Shown one piece after another: positions 56,392-64,000 of a DNA stretch of 64,000 bases. This stretch comes from Clytia hemisphaerica (Eukaryota; Cnidaria; Hydrozoa; Leptothecata; Clytiidae): NCBI GenBank assembly GCA_902728285.1, contig CACVBU010000485.1, forward strand, positions 496,001-560,000, in the 5' to 3' direction. A program made the position numbers and the translations under genes. The notes below the pieces were generated by a model that had not been told where the DNA came from, made no database searches, and worked only from the letters and a program-made list of their open reading frames with translations. Position 1 is the stretch's first letter. Every line of letters starts with the position of its first letter.

Positions 56392-56592
56392 GGGGGGTAC
56401 TAGGGTTGGCGAATGAGGGGTATGTGCGGACGGGACCTCCGAAAACCGACCCTTAGAAAGACTGATTTTTGCTGAAAAGGTGAACCTTTTTTTCGATTTT
56501 TGAAAAAAGTCATACCCTACAATTTTTTCTCTGGAAATCAAAAAATTTCCTAAAAATCCTGAATTTTCCGACCCTGAGAGAGACTAATATAA
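56392..56592. mobile_element. Truncated G-rich MITE
   Basis: CCCGGGGGGTACTAGGGTTG and GGTATGTGCGGACGGGACC match the right end of 38597-38930 in reverse. The other end is missing. Copy 1 of the host element has no insertion at this point. Confidence 0.7.
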
Positions 56593-57280
56593 AACAAATT
56601 AGAAACTGTACAAACAAGTCTCGTACTTTACGAGGCCCCCCAGTCAACCCTCAATTCAGGTATTCGTGCACAAATTTTTGCCAATTCACGTATTCACGCG
56701 CGAAAAAAAAACATTTTCACGTTCACGCACCAATTTTGCTTTTACATCTTTGGTTAAACGAGTGTGACCTTATTGGGCTAAATTTAACCTTTTTATGGTC
56801 TCTTTTATACAAATTGGCCTATTCTTATACCAAACATTTTCGCCAATATATAAAGTTTTTTTTTGAGCTTTCATAAAGCAACATTTTAGGTCTACCGCGC
56901 CAAAGTTACTTGCTTGTTACGGGAGGTAAATGCAAAATTAAGCCTTTCCCCCAATAATTTCTTCCTCGCAGACCCGTAAGATGTCTTTTATTTGAGAACT
57001 AATTTAAAATCGAGGTTTGGGCCAATCATGGTCTGAGAAGCCGTAGACTTCAACACAGGCTTCATAGAGGTGGTGCTGTGGTGCAACTAGAGGACGTGGA
57101 ATCTAAAGGTAACCTCCCCTATCGGAGGAAAGAAAATAAATGGAAAATAAGAAGGCGAGCGAAGCAAGGGTGAAAAATTTTCGGCAATTTTCGCTCTCCT
57201 TTGTTATTGAAAAACGGCCTTAATACGCTATTGTTAGCCAAGTATGCCTTGTTTGGTCACACAATTTTTGATTTATTTAA

Positions 57281-57888
57281 AGGGGAATTAACGTTTCAAA
57301 TTTTTCAACAAACAAATGACAGATTCGAATAGAGCTCATTGAGACGATTTCAAATATATTTGGTTTATAGGGCTTTACTCTTCTACATCCGGAATAAGAG
57401 TTGTTTGAAAATTCTCTTGTGTTGCTATGGATACGAAAAATGTGACGTAGGGTGCGAACTGTGTTTCTCTTTTTTATAAGGGAAGAGTGGTGAATGATGA
57501 TTTAAAATGCAGTTTTTGAGTTTCTTTTTACCGTTAGAGAAGAGAATTTACTGCACCTTTGGAATACTAACTACATTCTCCTAGTTTTATGTCTTCAACG
57601 TTTTGCTATAATTACTCTAAAAAAGATTAATTTCTAACGTTTTATATCTCTTTAACAACCAAATAGAGTGTAACAGTGAGAATAGTTGGGGCGCACTTTA
57701 CGTCACAAAATACACAGAGGGGGAGTTTTTCTCCATTGTAGAGTCAAAATTGTGAGAAATTAAAGATTAAATAACTCAATGAATAAAAGACATTTTGAAG
57801 TGGTTCTTTTTTTGTTCGATCACATTTTTCTTCCTCTTTAATATTTCGAAAAAAAATCACAGGGTTAATTCCAAACGTTAATTCCCCT
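57281..57888. mobile_element. 608-bp piggyBac-type MITE at TTAA
   Basis: Ends AGGGGAATTAACGTTT and AAACGTTAATTCCCCT are inverted. TTAA lies on both sides (57277-57280, 57889-57892). The homologous empty site in copy 1 (about 33414-33420) has a single TTAA, on the opposite strand. TTAA duplication is typical of piggyBac. Confidence 0.9.
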
Positions 57889-58070
57889 TTAAGACTGACC
57901 ATTTGTTGGCAAAAAGAAAAATATGGTACGGCAAGCAACGTACCTGCCGTACCCGGTGCAGCGTTCCAAGAGTTTCGCCCAAGAAAAAATTTAAAATTTA
58001 GAATGCCTAGATTGCCTGAAATTTTCAATCGTTCGATGCTGCAGAAAATATTTTTAGAACTACCTACTTT

Positions 58071-58869
58071 TACTAATTATTGAAAGAGTAAATACCGCCT
58101 TTACTGTCTCTAAGTTACTGCAGTATCAGTGTATTGACCAATATCAAGAAGAATCAGACCTGAATTTGGCTGTTTTCCAAACCGGAAAATTACCACCCTG
58201 GAAAGTAATAATCTAATTAGGGCTGGATTTTCAAGTCACTAATTTTTTTGAAAATAATGACAAAAAAATCACACCTGAATTTTACTGTTTTCCAGCCTGG
58301 AAAATTTCCACCTGGAAAATGAAATTCCAGACAAGAGTTTTTGTGTTGAAAGGCTGGAAAAGAACAATTTTAACACCCGTTTATTTAAATTCCAGTCTTC
58401 TTAGAAAATCAAGCAAAAAGAAATCCAGGGTAGATTTGACCTTAAATTGGTATTTTTCCAGCCATGGAATTCGAGTATCTTTTCCTTGGTTTGACCTTTC
58501 TAATGCCTTCTTTGAGCTGTTTGAACTTTTACCAACAAAAAGATACGCATGTATCTAGATAACTTACAACGAGAGTTGCGAAAAGAATTTTAATCAAAAG
58601 ATTTTTGCAAACTCATCTCCTGAAATGGAAACTCCTGGCTACCCCTCTGAAAGAAGTATCATTTTTGCTTTATGGCTGGTTTAAAAATAGCACACCGTGG
58701 TTCTCTTCCTTGTACCTTAACATTACAATCCAAAAAAGCTACTTCCTTGAATTAGTGAGGGAAGTTTCTTTTCCAGTTGGACGTTACATGGACTTGTGTT
58801 TGCTGTTTAGTGACAAACGAATACAATATTTTATAAAGAACAAACTATACAAGAACATAAGGCTTTGAA
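58071..58869. other. Repeated TTTTCCAGCCTGGAAAA motifs, no firm gene
   Basis: 58160-58460 has five or more TTTTCCAG(C)CTGGAAA-like palindromes. Plus frames at 58319-58558 and 58605-58868 have no recognised domain. Confidence 0.4.
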
Positions 58870-59070
58870 GGCCAAAATGTTAAGAACAAGTTAAAGACAT
58901 CTTAAGGTTTTGTGCACTCTAGAACACCGAGCTTCATAGGTAAATGGACAAAAACACTCAAAAAATGGTGAAAATAAAAACATGTTGAAAACATTTTTAG
59001 GCTTAAAGCTCAAAAAGTTAAGAACATCCTAAGGCTTCAAAAATGTTGGGTGTTTGTTATAAAAAAACGT
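58870..59070 (-). repeat. Dispersed repeat, copy
   Basis: Inverted relative of 10934-11140, sharing TTAAGAACAAGTTAA and CTCTAGAACAC-type words. Most similar to 28235-28370. Confidence 0.5.
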
Positions 59071-59227
59071 TTAAGTGAAGTAACGATCAAAGATGAACAG
59101 AGCGTTGACCCGGCATTGATAAGAGACTAACTAAGTTAATAAGCTGCGTAAATAATTCGCAGTATGATTAGTAAAATAATTAGTGATGAAGCAAATTTTG
59201 TTTCTGTTCCAAAATACTACCCCCTCA

Positions 59228-59455
59228 TCACATCAGGCGCTCGCGACCATGAGGTTTTCCATATCTAATTGGATAATCTCCAAAGAAGAAAATTGATACT
59301 TTGTATATCATCTCATGCGGTTTCAGATAGATTTCATAATGTCGCCAGTTGATAGCTTTCGAGATTATGGATTTATTTTGGTGAGGATTAAATCTGGCGT
59401 GGTTGGGGGGAGTTTGAGAAAATCCACTCCAACATTTCAGAATTCGGCCATTCAC
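59228..59455 (-). CDS. Short unassigned frame, 75 codons
   Basis: The minus strand reads MNGRILKCWSGFSQTPPNHA, then SKAINWRHYEIYLKPHEMIY, then FFFGDYPIRYGKPHGRERL and a stop. Its composition is more protein-like than the surrounding frames. I do not recognise it, see no splice context, and it may be a relic exon. Confidence 0.25.
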   Translation of the reverse strand: MNGRILKCWSGFSQTPPNHARFNPHQNKSIISKAINWRHYEIYLKPHEMIYKVSIFFFGDYPIRYGKPHGRERLM

Positions 59456-59729
59456 AGAATGGAATCCCCTTAAAAATCAAAAGATTTTCTGTATTCTTTT
59501 AGTAATAGTAGAGGCCTTGCAATAGAAAAATACCTTCCAGTGAACATAAAATATTATTATGAAAAAGACTGAAAATTATTTTTAAAAAGTTTATTGACCA
59601 AAATTGATATTTTAAATTTTTGCCTGTAACGTGCTGGGCTGAGCGTGCCCCAAGCTCTAACCTTCCACAGGCAAAAACTGAAAATATCAACGAATTTTCA
59701 AATGTTTTCGTAGTAATACTTGATATTGA

Positions 59730-59990
59730 GGCCCGGAATCTTCGAGTTAGAAAACTTCGAGTTAGCAATTTTCGAGTTAGCAAAACTATGACGTCATAAA
59801 AGTGCAAATAATGACGTCACTTGACTCTAATTCGATTTTTTATTTTCAAAAAAGGATTTTCGAGTTAGAATTAACTCGAATTTTATTTTTCGCAAAAATT
59901 TTTTCGAGTTAGCTAACTCGGAATTTATTTTAAGTTCACAAGTTTTCGAGTTAGCAAGTTTTATCTCGGACTTTTTTAGAAAAAGTGAAC
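59730..59990. repeat. Cluster of TTCGAGTTAGC words
   Basis: About six copies of (T)TTCGAGTTAGCAA, two as inverted partners (GAGTTAGCTAACTCG), plus two TGACGTCA boxes. The same word occurs at 21000-21050. Confidence 0.6.
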
Positions 59991-59999
59991 TTAAAATTT

Positions 60000-60431
60000 T
60001 AATGTGTGTGTAGAAAAATCCAAGTTTGGGAAGTTTTCTTTCACGAAAAAGACAAAAAGGCTAATATTTTTAATTTTTGAATGTGAATTCAATTCATTTA
60101 GAAATATAGTGTTTTTATTCAAAATTCGAATGTTTTTATTTTATTCGAAATTCAAGTGTTGTGTGTTTGGAAATTCCAATTCGTAGACTGCCATAGTAAC
60201 CAATGACGTCAGTTTCCATGGCAACGGGTGGTCACAACCGGTCATCCTCGGTCCCACCTCTCAGATCTTCTAATTCAAGGAACAATAATCAATCATAAAA
60301 TACCTTTGCACAGGCTCTTGCACACGGGAAGACCTAAACTTATTTAACCTAAACTTAGGACATTTAGGAAAATTGTGGTCAATCGAATTCTCACCAGAAA
60401 TCGTTTATCCAATTATGATGGTATCGTTTCA
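60000..60431. other. Spacer, no gene seen
   Basis: No repeat or coding frame that I can support. Confidence 0.35.
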
Positions 60432-60868
60432 GCCCGGGGGGCACTAATATCGTCTGACCGCCCTTAAGGGTAGGTTTTTCGTGACCCTCGAAATGCACTG
60501 TAAGGGTGTACTTTTGATAGAGTGCACTAGAAGGGTCTTTTTTTAACTGGGTACACTGTAAGGGTGTCTTTGGGAGCTACTGAATTGCAAGTTTGAAAGT
60601 AATAATCTTTGGTATCTCTATAGTTTTGTCTCGCACCCATTTTCATTTGTTTTACATATTGTGTCAACATATCTCAGTCTCATTTTCAGGTGGCTTTAGA
60701 AAAATAAGATATGAAATCAAACTACACTGTAAGGGTCAGAAAGGTAAAATGCACTGTAAGGGCTGTAAGGGTATCTTTTCATTGCTGAGGGTGGCACTGT
60801 AAAGGTCCGATTTTGGAAGCCCTTTTTTTGGCGGCACATGCCGTTGTTTAGAAATCGAGTGCCCCCGG
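60432..60868. mobile_element. 437-bp G-rich MITE (GCCCGGGGGGCACT)
   Basis: Ends GCCCGGGGGGCACT and AGTGCCCCCGGGC are inverted. The interior repeats GCACTGTAAGGGT about six times. It is a sister family to 38597-38930, with CACTGTAAGGGT replacing TCTCTAAGGGT. Confidence 0.8.
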
Positions 60869-61297
60869 GCTTTTCATCCAAAATCCTAAGTTAACTTAAG
60901 TTTTAAATAAATCCTAAAGATTCAAGCGACCGAAACACCTAATTCAGAGAGTAATTAATAAATTTCTCTTCAAAACACGAAAAATACTGAACTACATAGC
61001 GCAAATGGCTTTAGTGAGCATACTGGTTTCAAAATATTAAAGATTCCCAAAATCACAAGCAGCAAGAAATAATTGGCCTCGTTTGCATGATAAAGGCCTG
61101 TTTTTGTTTCATATTAGAAATTTCTCCAAAAAAGGTTACAAAGAATACAGAAACGATAAAGCCCAATAACCTGTAATTTAAAAGCTGTTTCGCGAATCAA
61201 GCTTCAAATTAGAGGAAGGATATGCATTAGCCATAACGAGTACTTCAACTTCCAAAAGAATAAAACCAGGGGGTATGATCTTCGAAAGGTCGTATCG
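60869..61297. other. Upstream region of the plus-strand secreted gene
   Basis: No repeat or frame supported. The promoter words shared with the paralog begin near 61269. Confidence 0.4.
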
Positions 61298-61307
61298 TAT
61301 ATAAAAG
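61298..61307 (+). promoter_or_regulatory. TATA box of the plus-strand secreted protein gene
   Basis: TATATAAAAG lies 90 bases before the ATG at 61388, preceded by GGTCGTATCG. It matches the paralog's promoter in sequence and spacing. Confidence 0.75.
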
Positions 61308-61387
61308 GGCTTTAAAACTTTCCTAAAATATCGATTAACGCAGTCGGCAAAATTCAGAAGACTATAAAAAAGATACCAATTGATAAC

Positions 61388-61883
61388 ATGATCAAGTTGC
61401 TCTTAATCTTTGGCCTTCTTGGTCTAACATACGGGAAATGCCCAAGATATCCACACTGGCCACGTGAATTTCGTTGGTCATATGCTGGACATCTTGGTAA
61501 TGGCTGGAGATGCACAAGAATTTTGGAACCATCAGATCCACACACATGGGCAGATAATTACTTTTGCGAGAGAACAGGACTAGCCTACATTGCCAGTGGT
61601 ATGAGATGGAGTTACGCTGGTGAGTGATGCAACATTTTTTAAACGTTGAAATATAACTTTTTTCGAATCTGTCACTATCTTCCTTAGCAACAGAAAATAT
61701 TCTTCAAAAAATTTATAATTATTTCTTCATCTCACAACAGGTCCAATCTCTGGCATGAGATGCACACGAATCGTCGAGTTCAGTTCACCAGCCAAACACA
61801 CATGGCCAGATAACTATCTATGCGTTCCACATCACAGCCCCTTCATCTTCGAATGGTCGATGACAATAAATGCAAAATCTTAA
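61388..61883 (+). CDS. Secreted W/C repeat protein, shortened paralog
   Basis: Exon 1 is 61388-61619 and exon 2 is 61741-61883. The 121-bp intron is in the same place and phase as in the 55.1-kb gene. The product is 124 residues with the same signal peptide and the first two units nearly identical (KCPRYPHWPREF, GMRWSYAGPISGMRC, HTWPDNYLC). It diverges just after FEWSM and stops after TINAKS, so the third unit is lost. It lies divergently 5.7 kb from the longer copy. Truncation may impair folding if three units are needed. The promoter and splice sites are intact, so expression is plausible. Confidence 0.8.
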
Positions 61884-62218
61884 TTTGACTTTTAAATACT
61901 CCAATCTTTAATTTCTACTCCAATTTTCTTTGGAAAATACTCATCTCAAGGCGAAAAATCTATCAAAAAGATTTTTATATTGTAAAGTCGAAAACTGGTT
62001 TAAAACTCACAACATAGCACTAGACTTTTTTTACAAATTAACTCACGAGCAATGCTTACCTCGTTTTCAAAATATAGCTATGGTAATTGATTCCCTGAAT
62101 AATTTACATGAAGTTTGTTCACTCTATTTATAAAAGTATCACTTGAAGACTCAAGGGATTTGATAGCCATGTTAATGGTTTCAAATTGAGGCAGTCGTTG
62201 CACTCAAAATAATTTATA
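61884..62218. other. 3' flank, no gene seen
   Basis: A plus frame at 61930-62133 has no recognised domain. Confidence 0.35.
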
Positions 62219-62520
62219 CACCCCCTTCTCACAGACCCACTGGGAACCCTGCCAACTGGAAAAATTGGCCAAAATATCGTCCCCGGTGAAAAATTATCCT
62301 CCTACTTTTGTCCCCACTGAAAATGATTAAATAAACCAATCCTTGCTGCAGAATATTATGCTATTTTTCCATCCCTACTGAATTTTTCTGACTTGAAAAA
62401 AAAAAAATTGAAATCCCCTGCCATAAAACATAAGGGAATATAAATCCCCATCGAGTTTCGGTCCGTTTATTTTATCCCCACTTGCTGAAAAAATCCTATC
62501 GGGTCTGTGAGCAGGGGGTA
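62219..62520. mobile_element. 302-bp MITE, TCTCACAGACCC family
   Basis: Ends CACCCCCTTCTCACAGACCC and GGGTCTGTGAGCAGGGGGTA are inverted. The interior has CCAATCCTTGCTGCA, AATTTTTCTGACTTG and AAATCCCCATCGAG. It is the best-preserved copy in the window. Confidence 0.85.
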
Positions 62521-63529
62521 TATTTATGAAAAGACCTATTAGAATATTTGAACCTCATTTATTTCAAATATATGCAAAGATCGTGGACAAAATATTTGGG
62601 ACAAAGGGAATTTCCCTGCGAAATTTTAACACCACAAATGACTTTTAAGCAAGTTAAACTACAGTTGGGGAAAGTAGAGTTTTAACTCTGAGTTTTAACA
62701 TGAGACTTTAGTCTTCGAACCTTAGGATTTTAGGGTTTAAAAGCTCAAATTTGCTCATAAAAAGGAATGAGATTTAATGATAGCAGTCGATTATTACGAC
62801 AACAAACACTGTGAAAATTTCGATAGAAGTTTGGACAGTACATTGAAGTGAAACATTTCGATACTTTCTTTGGGTATTTCCACCTTCAAATAATTCTAGA
62901 CGAATTGAGAGGAGAAGATTCCATTAGGGTGATTTTTTGAAAGAAAAGTTCTACTGGGGTGCGTTAGAATCATTTTGATTTTGTTATGTATGAATATTTC
63001 AAACATTTTCAGTGGGGCAACAAAATTCCAGAGGGACCAAATGATTTGTCCAATGAGTCAAATGGACTTTTTTAGAAGAGTTTTTACAGAGATGACAGTG
63101 AGGTCAACAGAGGCAGGAGTGTACCGATATCATCGTCTAATTTTTGACCTAATTGATTCTATTTTTCATATTTTGTAGGGCCAGGAACTACTTCAAATGA
63201 TTAATGCGCATTCATAAACTATAAGATGATAAGCATGACGATGAGAAAAGGTATCAACGAGTTTCTTAGCCTTTCGATAGTCGCTCATTAAAAACACCAA
63301 TCCAATAAGAGTTGAAATCTTCAAACTTCGATTCTGGACCTTATAGTCGGTTTCAGGTAAAAACTTTAGCAACAACGGGGACATTTTGGCTGAAAACATA
63401 GCATTATTCTGAGCTGTCCTGTCCTGGCATTTTACGGAATGTTTATTTATACCTATTGGGACCTCTATGGGTCAATTCAAGGATTAGATTTGTTGTTGAT
63501 GATTTGAGATGTTATGCAGTGAAGCTTCG
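62521..63529. other. Spacer, no gene seen
   Basis: Short frames (62975-63178 plus, 63193-63399 minus) have no recognised domain. Confidence 0.4.
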
Positions 63530-63928
63530 GGTCCCGGAGGGGGGGGGTAATTAGGCAAAAATGGATGATGGGTATGTGCGGACAGGTACGGATCGGTTAT
63601 TTCACCTTTCAAAGTCTCTCTAATGGTTGGAAAAAATCAGAAAGTTTTAAATTAGGGTCTCTCTCTAAGGGTCGGAAAATTCAGGATGTTTAGGAAATTT
63701 TTTGATTTCCAGAGAAAAAATTGTAATAAAGTCTCTTTAAGGGTATGACTTTTTTCAAAAATCAAAAATAAAATTGTAATAAAATCTCTCTAAGGGTATG
63801 ACTTTTTTCAAAAATCGAAAAAAAAATTTCTTTTCAGCAAAAATTAGTCCCTCTGAGGGTCAGTTTTTGGAGGTCCTGGTCCGCACATACTCCTCATTCG
63901 CCAACCCTAGTACCCTCCCCGGGCCTCG
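63530..63928. mobile_element. ~399-bp G-rich-ended MITE
   Basis: It starts CCCGGAGGGGGGGGGTAATT and ends TAGTACCCTCCCCGGG. The interior repeats TCTCTCTAAGGGT. Same family as 38597-38930, with imperfect CGGGT words at the flanks. Confidence 0.75.
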
Positions 63929-64000
63929 GGTTGATGTTATTAAAGTCTATTTCAAATTAGCTGGCAGTCTTTTTTCAAACCTCAATAACTTTTGATAGAA

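Larger units (their letters stand above)
56245..58070. mobile_element. CGGTAT-ended element, copy 2 (reverse)
   Basis: The left end AAGGGGGGGTTTCAGGGGTC is followed by ATACCGTCATACCG. The sequence is the reverse complement of 33190-35495, and the match fades near 58070. It contains a G-rich MITE piece (56392-56592) and a TTAA element (57281-57888). It lacks the 33901-34918 foldback. Confidence 0.8.

Overview
This window is nuclear DNA from an animal, most likely an AT-rich invertebrate. The genes have GT-AG introns with matching phases. Recognisable families include the proteasome-associated WD40 protein PAAF1, a cilium-type CLAMP protein, a DEAH-box helicase and a DUF7164 glycosyltransferase-like protein. 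The reverse transcriptases are metazoan non-LTR types. I cannot name the phylum from this sequence alone. Most of the window is transposon-derived, dominated by non-autonomous inverted-repeat (foldback/MITE) elements of many families, often nested.

Layout. 1-9.8 kb: old LINE 3' ends and a dense run of MITEs. 9.8-13.3 kb (+): a two-exon gene for a 743-residue basic, low-complexity, probably nuclear protein. 14.7-18.5 kb (-): seven consecutive phase-consistent exons of a CLAMP/C1a-32-like ciliary protein. 19.3-21.8 kb: a three-level nested MITE whose middle layer carries two inverted minisatellite arrays. 21.9-27.6 kb: a dispersed repeat, then a plus-strand retroelement split by a minus-strand Jockey/CR1-like LINE, itself broken by a foldback. 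27.7-29.1 kb: a decayed DEAH helicase. 31.1-37.4 kb: an RTE-like LINE split by a 5.1-kb inverted-repeat element that contains at least four other insertions. 39.6-41.8 kb: more MITEs. 42.0-45.8 kb: a 390-bp satellite with about 9.7 units. 46.7-51.3 kb (+): a two-exon type II membrane glycosyltransferase-like gene with a repeat-filled 3.2-kb intron. 52.4-54.8 kb (+): the last exons of PAAF1. 55.1-55.7 kb (-) and 61.4-61.9 kb (+): a divergent pair of paralogous secreted repeat proteins with conserved TATA promoters and a shared intron. The rest is MITEs.

The host genes are unrelated single genes, not a pathway or operon. The main biology is transposon stratigraphy. Several insertions can be read exactly because an empty homologous site exists in the window or because removing the insert and one target-site copy keeps a reading frame. 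The least explained items are the secreted tandem-repeat protein pair, the inverted minisatellite element at 19.4-21.7 kb, the 5.1-kb element with a 28-bp inverted repeat and 7-bp target duplication, and the 390-bp satellite.
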